Assembly (NCBI GenBank): GCA_020060215.1
Contig: JAGVAP010000121.1
Span: 84,268-148,267, forward strand
Reading direction: 5' to 3'
Source of the DNA: Deltaproteobacteria bacterium
Lineage (GTDB): Bacteria > Desulfobacterota > DSM-4660 > Desulfatiglandales > HGW-15
DNA: 64,000 nt
The position numbers were made by a program, and so were the translations under genes. Positions 17,746 to 26,708 of this stretch are shown here, piece after piece. The first letter of the stretch is position 1, and the number at the start of each line of letters is the position of its first letter. The notes under the pieces are model-generated. The model worked only from the letters and a program-made list of their open reading frames with translations, did no database searches and was not told the origin of the DNA.

Positions 17746-18213
17746 CTACCGATCTTTTTTCTGCATGAAGTACTGCTGAAGGGGCAGGGGCAGGGGATGG
17801 ACGAAGTGGCGGTATTCGAGGATGTCCAGGTGATCCGGATCCGCGATCTCGGCATCCCTGAAACTGAGCAGGTGATTCAGTTCGTGGCCCAGGACCGCCT
17901 GATTGACGATGATCTTGCCCCCGACCTTTTTTCCGATCAGAAAGATGTCGTTGTTGGAGGTGGCATAGGCAATGGTGGATGATCCCGGGGCCGCGAACGG
18001 CTCCCACTGGAAGAAGCTGCGGCTTCCGACGATGTGGACCCTGACTCTTTCCAGTTCGATCACGCGATGGAGGTCGGGTGACTCCTCGAAGGTTTCGAAT
18101 GACAGCTGGGTGAACTTGAACCCCCTGGTCCTGTAATCGGTGGAAAGGGGAGTGCATGCGGAGGCTACCGCAGTGAAGAACCACATGCTTGTGAGGAGAA
18201 ATCGCTTACCCAT
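17746..18213 (-). CDS. Small putative zincin metallopeptidase lipoprotein
   Basis: This 155-residue protein has a lipoprotein signal ending ASAC near residue 19. Towards the C-terminus it has VLGHELNHLLSF, an HExxH zinc-binding motif in the usual helical setting. It is about the size of a minimal peptidase domain, though I do not recognise the family and a third zinc ligand is not certain. The start at 18213 has GGAG just upstream. It stands alone. Whether it is an active peptidase is inference from HELNH only. Confidence 0.7.
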   Translation of the reverse strand: MGKRFLLTSMWFFTAVASACTPLSTDYRTRGFKFTQLSFETFEESPDLHRVIELERVRVHIVGSRSFFQWEPFAAPGSSTIAYATSNNDIFLIGKKVGGKIIVNQAVLGHELNHLLSFRDAEIADPDHLDILEYRHFVHPLPLPLQQYFMQKKDR

Positions 18214-18526
18214 CTCCAGCTCCCGGCCATGTCCTGAGACGGAGATAGCCACGGGGATGGAGATTTCAGCGGACTAAGGGAAGAGGGCCTTTACAATACA
18301 TGGAATTGTACGGCCGTCTCCGTTCCCGGATGACAACCCTTGTAACGATTCTCGTGTCACGGGGAGGATACCCCCCCCTTGTTCTCGACTTCCAGTGCAA
18401 CGAGGATCTTTAAGCGGGGTAGAGGCTCGCTCCCTCCATGACCGCCTCGGGGGAGCTGACCTGGACCAGTCCGGCCTATCGGTCTTCTCGATTCTGCCCA
18501 AGGAGAGGGGGGCTGCGCGGGGACGG
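18214..18526. other. Gene-free interval, 313 bp
   Basis: No convincing coding frame, RNA or repeat is visible between the lipoprotein start and the DUF72 stop. It presumably carries the lipoprotein promoter. Confidence 0.5.
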
Positions 18527-19279
18527 TCATTTCGGTGAGGTTACCCTCACGCCCATTTTACGGAGCCGGTCCATGAGGTCTTTCGCATTGTAGACGGCAT
18601 GTCCGTGCAGGTCGTTGTTGAAGTAGACCCAGATCGTTCGAGCGGATGGGAGATAGCTTTCGATCTGTCCTGCCGTCTCCGCGAGCTGGCGGTCCGAATA
18701 GCTGCCGCCCTCCTCGCCCCCGTGGAACCGGAGATACGTCCAGTCCGCGGTGAGGAGCCGATGGTGATCCCTGATGCGGTCGTGGAGAACGAGTGCGGCG
18801 CCGTGCTTGCGGAGCAGATCGAAGACGTCGCCGTCAAGCCATGAAGGATCGCGGAATTCCACGGCCCACTGATGACGCCGCGGCGCAGCCCTCATGAATT
18901 CATCCAACCGCTCCCTGTTCTTTTTGAAGTTCGGCGGGAGCTGCACCAGTATGGGCCCGAGCGTATCCTTCAGCCGCTCCGCACCCGAAAGAAACCTCTC
19001 CAGGTGGTCGGGTCCGTCCTTCAGCCGCTTGATGTGGGTGCCGAAGCGGTTGTACTTGACCGCATAGGTGAAACCGGCCGGCGCGGCAACGCGCCAGTTC
19101 TCGTAGGTGGAATCCTTGGGCTGGTGGTAGAAGGTGGTGTTGAGCTCGACGGTGTCAAAGGTCTCGCAGTAGCGATGGAACCATCGTTTCTTGGGTAGCC
19201 CCTCCTCGTAGAGGATTCCTCTCCAGTGGTTGTACTGATACCCCGAGGTGCCGACCCTTACGATGGCTTCATTGCGCAT
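18527..19279 (-). CDS. DUF72 (YecE-like) TIM-barrel protein
   Basis: The 250-residue protein shows the DUF72 landmarks VRVGTSGYQYNHWRG, FDTVELNTTFYHQP, AVKYNRFGTHIKRL, LGPILVQLPPNF, AVEFRDPSWL and YLRFHGG. It closes with the IWVYFNNDLHGHAVYNA block. The family has a TIM-barrel fold and no firmly established activity. Length and both ends match the family. It is flanked by gene-free intervals and appears to be transcribed alone. Confidence 0.92.
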   Translation of the reverse strand: MRNEAIVRVGTSGYQYNHWRGILYEEGLPKKRWFHRYCETFDTVELNTTFYHQPKDSTYENWRVAAPAGFTYAVKYNRFGTHIKRLKDGPDHLERFLSGAERLKDTLGPILVQLPPNFKKNRERLDEFMRAAPRRHQWAVEFRDPSWLDGDVFDLLRKHGAALVLHDRIRDHHRLLTADWTYLRFHGGEEGGSYSDRQLAETAGQIESYLPSARTIWVYFNNDLHGHAVYNAKDLMDRLRKMGVRVTSPK

Positions 19280-19329
19280 CCCCGACCTCGAGCGGCCTTG
19301 CGTCGGACGCCAAAGCGTCCAAGATCATG

Positions 19330-19355
19330 CGTTCCCACGCGGGAGCGTGGGAACG
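19330..19355. repeat. REP-like perfect palindrome (GTTCCCACGC family)
   Basis: CGTTCCCACGC and GCGTGGGAACG form perfect 11-bp arms around GGGA. It is the second copy of the family seen at 11682-11708. It lies in the otherwise featureless 311-bp gap between the AtoE-type gene's stop and the DUF72 start. Confidence 0.85.
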
Positions 19356-19590
19356 ATAAGAAAATAGGACCGGCACCCGCAAGGGTCAAGTCTGGAACGG
19401 GACTGCTGTAACGTGGTCCGGTACGGAGGCACCGCTCCGGGCCTATCCTTCCCTGTCGTCCCACATTCCCTTGCGGTCATCCACGCTCCCTTTTTCCTAT
19501 CGCCGCGCTCCTTTTTCTGTCGCTCCTGCGTCCGTTCGTCTGAGTTGCATGGGCCCACCCTGCACCCGCGCAGGGCAGGCCCCGATGAAG

Positions 19591-21024
19591 TCACCAGTTG
19601 GGCAGGAAGAAGAGAAAGGCGACCGAGGTGATGATGAAGTAGACGAAAAAGACCATGAGGAGCCACCCCATGATATCCCTGAAGTTGAGCTTGGCCACCG
19701 CCAGCATGGCAATGGCCCAGAAGGGCTGGATCATGTCGGTCATCATGTCGGACCACGCAAAGGTGACTACCGTCGCCCCCATGCCCAGCCCCAGCTCTTT
19801 GGCCGCGGGGATCATGTACGGCGCAACCACGGCCCATTCCCCGCCCCCTGAGGGGACCAGATAGTTCAGGAGACCGCCGTACCAGTACATAATGAGCGGG
19901 AAGGTCTGCGGGGTCCCGATGGCCACGAAGGCCTTGGTAAAGGCTACCGAGAGGCCCGTGAATTTGAAGAGGCCGAAGATCCCAGCGTAGAAGGGGAACT
20001 GGACGATGATCCCCCAGACCGCCTTTCCCGCATCTTCGGTGGCCTTGAGGAAAGACCAGGGTCTCCAGTGGAAGAGAACCCCCAGCATGAGCATCGCAAA
20101 ATTGACCACGTTGAGGGTCAGCTCCACCCCCTTGGTGGAGAAGTGCCAGACCAGCCAGACAAAGCCCCCGGCGAAGACGAGGATGTTGAAGCCCGGCCAC
20201 CAGTTCATCCACTCGGAGGGGGTTTCGAAGCGGGCGGGTTTCGGGGGCGCCTTGTAGAGCTTGAGCTGCTCCATCAGCTCCGGTTTGACCACGAAGGTCT
20301 TTTCAGGCCTCGGGTGCATGAGGGCCATCATGGTCGTCACCACGACCAGGATCAGGATGGTGAGTGTGAGATTGAAGGGGCTGAAGATGGTCTGCGACAC
20401 GGGGATGACGGAGCTCAGGAGCTTTCCCTTGATCAGGAAGTTGTCCGGAGTGGCCACCAGGAGAGGAGCGGAGCCCGACAGACCGGAATGCCATGTGCAG
20501 CCCAGGCCCAGATACGCGGCGGCGACGAGGAGCCGGTAGTCCACCTTGGGATTTCGCCTCACGATGAACAGGGCGAGCATGGCGCTGGCGATGAGGCTCA
20601 GCCCCCAGCTGAACCAGGCGATGATCATGGAGAACAGGGCCATGGTGACGATGGCCTGGTAGGGTTTCTCCGGGTTGGTCAGTCCGGACAGTCCGTCCAG
20701 CAGTCGGCGGACGGGCGGTGAGCAGGCCAGGATGTAGCCTGTCATCATGATCAGGCACATCTGCATGGCAAATTCCAGAAGACTCCAGAAACCTTGTCCC
20801 CAGGCCTGAACGGATTTAAAGGCCCTCGTGCCCAGGTCCACTTCAGGGTTGAACCCCCAGAGGAGTGCGAAGACGTAGGTCACGAAGCTGAGCACGATGA
20901 CGATCACGAAGGCGTCGGGAATCCATCGCTCCGTCCACCGGGTGAGACCGTCGCCCCAATCTTTCAGGAATTCAAATGTCCCGCGGGACCCAACAGCCCT
21001 TTTCTCCTCCAAAGTCACTGCCAT
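19591..21024 (-). CDS. AtoE-type short-chain fatty acid transporter
   Basis: This 477-residue polytopic protein matches the short-chain fatty acid transporter family, with WTERWIPDAFVIVIVLSFVTY near the N-terminus, GLGCTWHSGLSGSAPLL, and PSGGGEWAVVAPYM towards the end. It should carry short-chain fatty or related carboxylic acids across the inner membrane. The ATG at 21024 has AGGAGG at ideal spacing. The open frame continues to 21507 without family similarity. It is divergent from the LacI regulator, so it may belong to the same catabolic regulon. Confidence 0.92.
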   Translation of the reverse strand: MAVTLEEKRAVGSRGTFEFLKDWGDGLTRWTERWIPDAFVIVIVLSFVTYVFALLWGFNPEVDLGTRAFKSVQAWGQGFWSLLEFAMQMCLIMMTGYILACSPPVRRLLDGLSGLTNPEKPYQAIVTMALFSMIIAWFSWGLSLIASAMLALFIVRRNPKVDYRLLVAAAYLGLGCTWHSGLSGSAPLLVATPDNFLIKGKLLSSVIPVSQTIFSPFNLTLTILILVVVTTMMALMHPRPEKTFVVKPELMEQLKLYKAPPKPARFETPSEWMNWWPGFNILVFAGGFVWLVWHFSTKGVELTLNVVNFAMLMLGVLFHWRPWSFLKATEDAGKAVWGIIVQFPFYAGIFGLFKFTGLSVAFTKAFVAIGTPQTFPLIMYWYGGLLNYLVPSGGGEWAVVAPYMIPAAKELGLGMGATVVTFAWSDMMTDMIQPFWAIAMLAVAKLNFRDIMGWLLMVFFVYFIITSVAFLFFLPNW

Positions 21025-21362
21025 AGTCACCTCCTGCTTTGTGGAAGCCCCTTCTCGGGGAACCTCCGCAAACGTGAAATGGTTGGAAAACATGTGAGAA
21101 GGAGGACGAGTAACTTGTTCGAGGTCGGTCTCTGGAGTGGCGATCACCCCCTTTCGTGAAGACGGGCGGGAGCTGAGAGAGTGATTCAGATTTGCTTGAA
21201 GTGGGTTGGAGTATAGGGGAATGATCTCCCGCATGTCAAGGCGGAATTCTTCCTCGTCGACATGGACAGGATCTGCCGCAGAAGAGGCAGGAACGGTTCG
21301 CCGCACGGTCCGAAAGGGCAGCCGCGTCTCCCGCCCCGGCCGGCGGGGGAAAGCTTCAGGAC

Positions 21363-21392
21363 TTGACAGTGGATGCCGTATCCATCTAGTAT
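21363..21392 (+). promoter_or_regulatory. Sigma-70-like promoter of the LacI-family gene
   Basis: TTGACA (21363-21368) and TAGTAT (21387-21392) are separated by 18 bases. The LacI operator begins 3 bases further on, so a repressor bound there would cover the transcription start. Confidence 0.65.
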
Positions 21393-21394
21393 GA

Positions 21395-21410
21395 TGGTAA
21401 ACGCTTTCCA
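21395..21410. promoter_or_regulatory. LacI-family operator, copy 1 (autoregulatory)
   Basis: TGGTAAACGCTTTCCA is a near-perfect palindrome around a central CG, the classic LacI/PurR-type operator shape. It lies between the promoter and the regulator's start codon and shares its core with the site at 22472-22485. Confidence 0.75.
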
Positions 21411-21424
21411 AGGAGGCCTGACTC

Positions 21425-22429
21425 TTGCCAACCATACGGGATGTCGCCAAGCGTGCGGGGGTCTCCATTGCCACGGTTTCGAGGGTGCTCAGCCAGAGTA
21501 CGCACAAAGTGAGCGGCGAGGCACGGGCCAGGATCCTCGAGGCCGTGAAGGACCTCGATTATCGGCCCAATGCGCTGGCGCAGGGGCTGATCATGAAGAG
21601 GTCCATGACCATCGGCACGATCATCCCCGATATCTCCAACCCCTACTACGCCGAAATCGTCAGGGGCATACAGGACGTGGCCGAGGAACTCGGCTATGCG
21701 GTGGTGCTGCAGAATACCGACCGCTCCAAGAGCAGGATCATCAGATCCATCCAGGTCCTGAGGGAGAAGCGGGCGGACGGCATCATCTTCAGCGGCGGGA
21801 TCATCCACACCTACGAAATCCTTGCATCCCTGAAAGAGCTCGCCGACCGCGTGGTGGTGATCGGCCGTCACGAGGTGGACTTTCCCGCCGTGCAGGTGGA
21901 CAACCTGGGCGGGGCCACGCAGGCCGTGCAGCACCTCATCGACCTGGGGCATGAGCGGATCGGGTTCATCAGCGGCCCAAAGATGTCCACGTCCAGCATC
22001 GACCGGCTGAAGGGTTACCGAAACGCCCTGGCCCGGAACGGGTACCGCTTCGAAGCCGGTCGGATCCGACAGGGGAATCTCACCCCTCAGAGCGGCTTCG
22101 AGGCGGCCCGGGCAATCTTTGAGCAGGGAGAGAAGGTGACGGCGATCCTGGCCAGCAACGATCTCATGGCCTTCGGAGTCGTTCACGCTGCCAAGAGCGC
22201 GGGTTTCCGGGTGCCGGAGGACCTTGCGGTCGTCGGTTTCGACAACATCCCCCTCAGCTCCTATTTCGCGCCCCCGCTTACCACGGTGGAGATCCCCATG
22301 TACGATGTCGGCGCCGCATCCATGAAGATGCTCGCCGATCTCCTGTGCGGCGGCGAATTCAGCCGCATCCGGCTCTTCACGACCCGCCTTCTCGTGAGGG
22401 AATCCAGTGGAAGAAATGGAGGACGGTGA
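21425..22429 (+). CDS. LacI-family transcriptional regulator
   Basis: The 334-residue protein starts with the LacI helix-turn-helix (TIRDVAKRAGVSIATVSRVL) and hinge (YRPNALAQGL). A periplasmic-binding-like sensor domain follows (TIGTIIPDISNPYYAEIVRG, GHERIGFISGP, LAVVGFDNIPLSSYFAPPLT). The start is a TTG with AGGAGG 8 bases upstream. Family members respond to sugars or small metabolites. Operators before its own gene and before the creatininase-like gene indicate that it represses itself and the downstream catabolic genes. The effector is unknown. Confidence 0.94.
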   Translation: MPTIRDVAKRAGVSIATVSRVLSQSTHKVSGEARARILEAVKDLDYRPNALAQGLIMKRSMTIGTIIPDISNPYYAEIVRGIQDVAEELGYAVVLQNTDRSKSRIIRSIQVLREKRADGIIFSGGIIHTYEILASLKELADRVVVIGRHEVDFPAVQVDNLGGATQAVQHLIDLGHERIGFISGPKMSTSSIDRLKGYRNALARNGYRFEAGRIRQGNLTPQSGFEAARAIFEQGEKVTAILASNDLMAFGVVHAAKSAGFRVPEDLAVVGFDNIPLSSYFAPPLTTVEIPMYDVGAASMKMLADLLCGGEFSRIRLFTTRLLVRESSGRNGGR

Positions 22430-22437
22430 AAAAAACG

Positions 22438-22468
22438 CTTGACTGAGTCCGGCGGCGGGGTCTATTTT
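22438..22468 (+). promoter_or_regulatory. Sigma-70-like promoter of the catabolic operon
   Basis: TTGACT (22439-22444) and TATTTT (22463-22468) are 18 bases apart, repeating the layout found in front of the regulator gene. The operator follows within 4 bases. Confidence 0.55.
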
Positions 22469-22471
22469 TTA

Positions 22472-22485
22472 GGAAAACGTTTTCC
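22472..22485. promoter_or_regulatory. LacI-family operator, copy 2
   Basis: GGAAAACGTTTTCC is a perfect 14-bp palindrome with the central CG of LacI-type operators. It sits just after the predicted -10 box and 17 bases before the creatininase-like start codon. It is the cleaner of the two sites. Confidence 0.85.
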
Positions 22486-22502
22486 ATCGAAAGGAGAAAA
22501 CC

Positions 22503-23396
22503 ATGTCCGAATTGAAGAAATATGACCTCCTGGAATTGCCGTGGACGGATATTGCAGAATACATCAAGGCCGGGAACGATACGGTCATGATCCCCGTAGG
22601 GAGCTGTGAGAAACACGGCAATCATGTACCCCTAGGCGTCGATTCCTACACCACCATGGGAAGCGTGGAGCGTGCGGCCGTGAAGGCCAAGGTGCTCTAC
22701 ACCCCCCTGCTGCCTTTCGGTCTGTCGCCTCACCACATGGGGGAACCGGGGTGGGGGACCGGCACCATCTCTTTTCCTGCAGAGATCTACCGGGAGGTCC
22801 TCTATGCAATCGGCCGGAGTCTGATCTTCTCGGGCTTCAACAAGCTGGTGTTTGTCTCGCATCATGGCACGAACATGGGTGCGCAGGGGGAGGTCCTGAG
22901 GACCCTCCGAGCCGAGACCGGCTGCTTCTGCGCTTACTACAAGACGCCCACGGAAAGGGAGTGCGCCGTCGTGGCCGACCTCATGCACGGGCCGGCCGAG
23001 GAAACGCCGGGCTGGCATGCAGGGGAGCTGGAGACCTCCACTTGCATGGCCTATATGAAGGAGAAGGGGATCTACGAGGGGTCCATCTTCATGGAGCGGG
23101 CCAAGGCGGATCGGGCCCATGCCCCGAGGTGGATGGGGGCGGCCTTTTCGAAGAAAGACGGCACCAACACCGTCATCTTCCAGAATTCGGAAAACATCTT
23201 CATCCCCATGCTGCATCACGAGTACTCGGATACGGCCACCATCGGGAACCCTCTCAGGTCCAGCGAGGAGCAGGGGGTTGCGGTCTTCGAGAGGATCAGC
23301 GATCACCTGGCCGCCTTCCTCAAAGAGGTGAAGAAGTTCGATTTCAAGGTTTCCCCTGAAAAGCGAGATTGGCCGGGTCGATTCTGGAGAGGGTAG
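22503..23396 (+). CDS. Creatininase-family amidohydrolase
   Basis: This 297-residue protein matches the creatininase family. It has the metal-ligand block GSCEKHGNHVPLGVD, FGLSPHHMGEPG, FVSHHGTNMGAQ and WHAGELETSTC. Family members are metal-dependent amidohydrolases acting on creatinine, formylated pterins or related cyclic amides, so the substrate cannot be fixed here. The start has AAGGAG at good spacing. It is the first gene after operator copy 2 and is 7 bases from the Tm-1-like gene, so the two are probably co-transcribed. In this context a lactone- or amide-opening step in a catabolic route is possible. Confidence 0.88.
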   Translation: MSELKKYDLLELPWTDIAEYIKAGNDTVMIPVGSCEKHGNHVPLGVDSYTTMGSVERAAVKAKVLYTPLLPFGLSPHHMGEPGWGTGTISFPAEIYREVLYAIGRSLIFSGFNKLVFVSHHGTNMGAQGEVLRTLRAETGCFCAYYKTPTERECAVVADLMHGPAEETPGWHAGELETSTCMAYMKEKGIYEGSIFMERAKADRAHAPRWMGAAFSKKDGTNTVIFQNSENIFIPMLHHEYSDTATIGNPLRSSEEQGVAVFERISDHLAAFLKEVKKFDFKVSPEKRDWPGRFWRG

Positions 23397-23403
23397 AACG
23401 GCG

Positions 23404-24648
23404 ATGGGCCACATCGTCCTCCTCGGCACCCTGGACACGAAAAAGGATGAGATCTTCTTCATGAAAGAGCTCATCCGTGAGAGCGGACATGCCCCCATCT
23501 TGATGGATGTGGGACCCCTCGGTCCGCCCATCAGCGCGCCCGATATCTCCAACGAGGAGATCGCCCGGGCTGCGGGATGGACGCTCGGGGACCTGGCTCG
23601 GGCCGACGGCCGCGATCGGGTGATGAAGGCCATGGGCGAGGGCGCCGCACGCTGTCTCCTGGATCGCCTGAAGCAAGGTCTTCTGGACGGTGTGCTCGCC
23701 ATCGGCGGAAACCAGGGAACCGCCATCGCGTCCATGGCCATGGGTGTTCTCCCCATCGGGTTCCCCAAGTTCGTCGTCTCCACCGTGGCATCGGGGAACA
23801 TCAGACCCTTTGTGGGAAGCAAGGACCTGGGGATGATGTTTTCCGTGGCAGACCTCGTGGGGGGCCCCAATCCGGTGTCCCGGTCCATTCTCAGCAATGC
23901 GGTGGGTGCCGTCGTCGGTATGGTCGAACACGGCGCAAGGGTCGCCCTACGTCCCGGCGAGCGAACGATCGGTGTGACGGCCCTGGGCAATACGGAACCC
24001 GCCGTGGCGCACGCTACCGCCCTCCTCCGTGGGGCGGGTCTGCAGGTGGTCGCTTTTCACGCGTCGGGGGCCGGGGGATCGGCCATGGAGGAACTCGTCG
24101 AGGAAGGAATCATCGACGGGGTCCTGGACCTGACTCCCCATGAGCTGATAGAAGAGGTGGTCGGCGCCGGGGCCTACGTCCCGGTGAGGCCCGGCAGGCT
24201 CAAGGCGGCCGGTGTCAGGGGGATTCCCCAGGTGGTCTCCACGGGGGGGTTGGAATATCTCTGTTTTGGACCGTTCGACTCCATTCCCATCCGCATGAGG
24301 CGCAGAAGGATCTATATGCACAATCCGCTGAATGCCAATGTCAAGGCGTCCCGCCAGGAGATGGCCGAGGTGGGCCGCGTCATGGCGGCGCGGCTGAACG
24401 AATCCCTGGGGCCTGCTGCAGTGGTCGTGCCCCTTCACGGATGGTCCATCTACGGCGGGCCGGGGGGGCCTCTGCACGATCCCGCCGGAAACAGGGCCTT
24501 CCTCGTTGCGTTGAAAAGACACCTCAGACCGGAGATCCCTCTTCAGGAGGTGGAGGCACATATCAATGAACCGCGCTTTGTGGAGCTGTGCGTGGAACGG
24601 ATGCTGAACTCTCTTGCCGTCCGGCAAGAGAAATCTCGACCAAGGTAG
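23404..24648 (+). CDS. Tm-1-like ATP-binding domain protein (UPF0261)
   Basis: The 414-residue protein has the UPF0261/Tm-1-like signature: GTLDTKKDEIFFMKELI at the start, GVLAIGGNQGTAIAS, VVSTVASGNIRPFVGSKD, and the C-terminal HGWSIYGGPGGPLHDP. The family has an ATP-binding N-terminal half and is often found beside dehydrogenases and TIM-barrel enzymes in catabolic clusters. Its reaction is not established. It lies 7 bases after the creatininase-like gene and 6 bases before the aldolase, so it sits in the middle of an operon. Confidence 0.9.
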   Translation: MGHIVLLGTLDTKKDEIFFMKELIRESGHAPILMDVGPLGPPISAPDISNEEIARAAGWTLGDLARADGRDRVMKAMGEGAARCLLDRLKQGLLDGVLAIGGNQGTAIASMAMGVLPIGFPKFVVSTVASGNIRPFVGSKDLGMMFSVADLVGGPNPVSRSILSNAVGAVVGMVEHGARVALRPGERTIGVTALGNTEPAVAHATALLRGAGLQVVAFHASGAGGSAMEELVEEGIIDGVLDLTPHELIEEVVGAGAYVPVRPGRLKAAGVRGIPQVVSTGGLEYLCFGPFDSIPIRMRRRRIYMHNPLNANVKASRQEMAEVGRVMAARLNESLGPAAVVVPLHGWSIYGGPGGPLHDPAGNRAFLVALKRHLRPEIPLQEVEAHINEPRFVELCVERMLNSLAVRQEKSRPR

Positions 24649-24654
24649 AATGCC

Positions 24655-25263
24655 ATGGATGTGAACACGAGCGACCTTGAATCGCGTTTGCGACAGGAAC
24701 TGTCCATCTATTCGCGGAGGTCGTTTTCGCGCGGCCTGATCAGCGGGACGGGCGGCAACCTGAGCGTGCGGTTGCCAGGAACGAACACCGCCCTGATCAC
24801 GCCGAGCGGGGTGTCCCTGGAGGATATCGAACCGGAGGTCAATATCCTGGTCGACCTGGAAGGAAACGTCCTCAAGAGCCCGCCCGGACTGAAGCCCTCC
24901 AAGGAGACCTCGTTTCATCTCGCGGCCTATCGGCTCAGGACGGAAGTCCATGGGATCGCACACGTCCATCCCCCCTATGCCACGGCGTATGCCAACAAGG
25001 GGATGGAGCTGCCCCTGGTGACGGTCTCCGCCCGCGCGAACCTGAAGCGTGTGACCTGCATCGAATGCGCCCTCCCCGGCTCGACCGAACTGCGTGACCT
25101 GGTCCGTGCCGGTCTGGAGGCCGATTCCGGCCTGAAGGCGCTGCTCATGAAGGAGCACGGGATCCTCACCCTGGGCAAGGATCTGAAGGAGGCCTACTTC
25201 CTGGCGGACCTCCTGGAAGACACCGCCAGGGTCGCGTTCATCGAAGCGAATATCAGGGGATAG
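24655..25263 (+). CDS. Class II aldolase/adducin-family protein
   Basis: The 202-residue protein has GLISGTGGNLSVR, ITPSGVSLEDI, SKETSFHLAAY, HVHPPYATAYA and LLMKEHGIL. These include the catalytic Glu and the three zinc-binding His of class II (fuculose-phosphate type) aldolases. Members cleave sugar phosphates to dihydroxyacetone phosphate and an aldehyde, or act as decarboxylases or epimerases. The substrate is open. Tight spacing to the upstream gene places it in the same operon, and a 265-bp gap follows. Confidence 0.9.
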   Translation: MDVNTSDLESRLRQELSIYSRRSFSRGLISGTGGNLSVRLPGTNTALITPSGVSLEDIEPEVNILVDLEGNVLKSPPGLKPSKETSFHLAAYRLRTEVHGIAHVHPPYATAYANKGMELPLVTVSARANLKRVTCIECALPGSTELRDLVRAGLEADSGLKALLMKEHGILTLGKDLKEAYFLADLLEDTARVAFIEANIRG

Positions 25264-25448
25264 GGAGAGAGGTCAGAGATCAGCCCGGCCGCTGGCCAGT
25301 TTGACAGGGAGACTTCACAGGGTGTCAGGTGTCAGTTTTCGGGTGTCAGCCCGGTCGTTTCATACAATGGACCAGAGGAGAGCGGGGCCGCCTGCCCCTG
25401 GGGCGGCAAGAATGGTCGCGGAGGGAACTCCCTGCGGTTCTCTCTTCT

Positions 25449-25473
25449 GTAGGAGCAAGCTCCTGCTTGCGAT
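25449..25473. repeat. REP-like element (GTAGGAGCAAGC type)
   Basis: GCAAGC and GCTTGC pair around TCCT, with an overlapping AGGAG/CTCCT symmetry. The wording is close to the abundant GTAGGAGCGAGC-type REP sequences of gamma-proteobacteria. It lies in the 265-bp gap before the dehydrogenase gene. Confidence 0.55.
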
Positions 25474-25528
25474 CTTCCGGCAGAAGTCCCAGGGATGAGC
25501 ATCGAATGGAAAACGAGGGGGGGCTACC

Positions 25529-26656
25529 ATGGAGGCAAAGAAGCCGGTGAAAGAATACCACGTTCCTGCAAGCATGAAGGCATGGGTCCTGGATGGGCCC
25601 GAAGAGCTGAGATTGACGCAAAAACCGGTGCCGGCCCCGGGTCCGGCAGAGGTGCTTATTCGGATCGACGCGGTTTCCATCTGTGGTACGGATGTGGAGA
25701 TCCTCACCAAGGGACTGCCGGCCATTGTGGAAGGGGGGATGCCCTTCCACAAGAACTTCACCCCCGGGCACGAGTACATGGGTACGGTGGTGAAGCTGGG
25801 CCTGGGCGTGGATGAGTACGGGATCGGAGATCGGGTGGCCGTGGAGATCCACGCGGGGTGCGGCCGCTGCGAACGGTGCCGCATGGGCATGTACACCTCC
25901 TGCCTGAACTACGGCCTGAACTATGGAGACTACCAGAAGGGGCATCGGGCCAACGGCTTCACCACGGATGGGGGTTTCGCAGAATATGCCGTGAACCACA
26001 TCAACACCCTCGTGCACGTCCCCGACGACATGAGCGATGAGGAAGCGACGCTCATCGTCACGGCCGGGACGGCCATGTACGGCCTCGACGCCCTGGGGGG
26101 ACTCATCGCAGGAGAGTCCCTGGTCGTGATCGGCCCCGGCCCCATCGGTCTCATGGGGGTCGCCGTGGGCAAGGCCCTGGGAGCAGACCCCGTGATCCTG
26201 ACCGGGACCCGGGATTCCCGACTCCGGATCGGGAAGAAGCTGGGGGCGGACCATGTGGTCAATGTCGGAAAGGAAGGTGCCGTGAAGGCCGTCCAACGCA
26301 TCACCAATGGGAAAGGGGTCCACTATGTCCTGGAGTGCTCCGGATCCCCCGACTCCTTCAACGAGGCCATGGACATGGTGAACCGCGGGGGACGGATCTG
26401 CCTGGCCGCGTTCCCCGGAGAAGCGGTGCCCGTGGATCTGGCCAAACTGGTGCGCAACAACATCTACGTCTTCGGCATCCGGGGCGAGGGGAACCGGGCA
26501 ACCCATCGGGCCGCCTCACTCATGGCCCACAAGCGGTTCGATGCCAAGCTTCTCCACACCCATACCTTCGCCCTGGAGGAGCTGCCCAAGGCCTTCAAAT
26601 ACTTCAGGCAGAGAATCGAGGATGCCATCAAGGTGGTCGTCAAGGTATCGGCGTGA
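25529..26656 (+). CDS. Zinc-dependent alcohol (polyol/threonine-type) dehydrogenase
   Basis: The 375-residue enzyme is a medium-chain zinc dehydrogenase. It has catalytic zinc ligands Cys52 and His81-Glu82, structural zinc cysteines at 111, 114, 117 and 125, and an NAD-binding VVIGPGPIGLMGV near 205. It resembles sorbitol and threonine dehydrogenases. In this cluster it probably oxidises a sugar acid or polyol that the neighbouring isomerase and aldolase then process, though this is inference. GAGGGGGG precedes the ATG. Residues 1-15 extend beyond the usual family start at MKAWV (25574). Confidence 0.93.
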   Translation: MEAKKPVKEYHVPASMKAWVLDGPEELRLTQKPVPAPGPAEVLIRIDAVSICGTDVEILTKGLPAIVEGGMPFHKNFTPGHEYMGTVVKLGLGVDEYGIGDRVAVEIHAGCGRCERCRMGMYTSCLNYGLNYGDYQKGHRANGFTTDGGFAEYAVNHINTLVHVPDDMSDEEATLIVTAGTAMYGLDALGGLIAGESLVVIGPGPIGLMGVAVGKALGADPVILTGTRDSRLRIGKKLGADHVVNVGKEGAVKAVQRITNGKGVHYVLECSGSPDSFNEAMDMVNRGGRICLAAFPGEAVPVDLAKLVRNNIYVFGIRGEGNRATHRAASLMAHKRFDAKLLHTHTFALEELPKAFKYFRQRIEDAIKVVVKVSA

Positions 26657-26708
26657 GGGCAAGGAGCGTCTCTGTGGGAGACAAATGCAAGCCAAGGAGG
26701 GGAACCCT

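Larger units (their letters stand above)
21025..21424. other. Divergent intergenic region, 400 bp
   Basis: This gap separates the AtoE-type gene (leftward) from the lacI-type gene (rightward). It holds a sigma-70-like promoter and an operator near 21363-21410. I see no promoter I can defend for the leftward gene, and no coding frame. Confidence 0.5.

Noticed and set aside
17549..18184. A 211-codon frame overlapping the small zincin lipoprotein
   Set aside because: It has no signal, motif or ribosome site, while the overlapping frame has a lipobox, HELNH and GGAG before its ATG.
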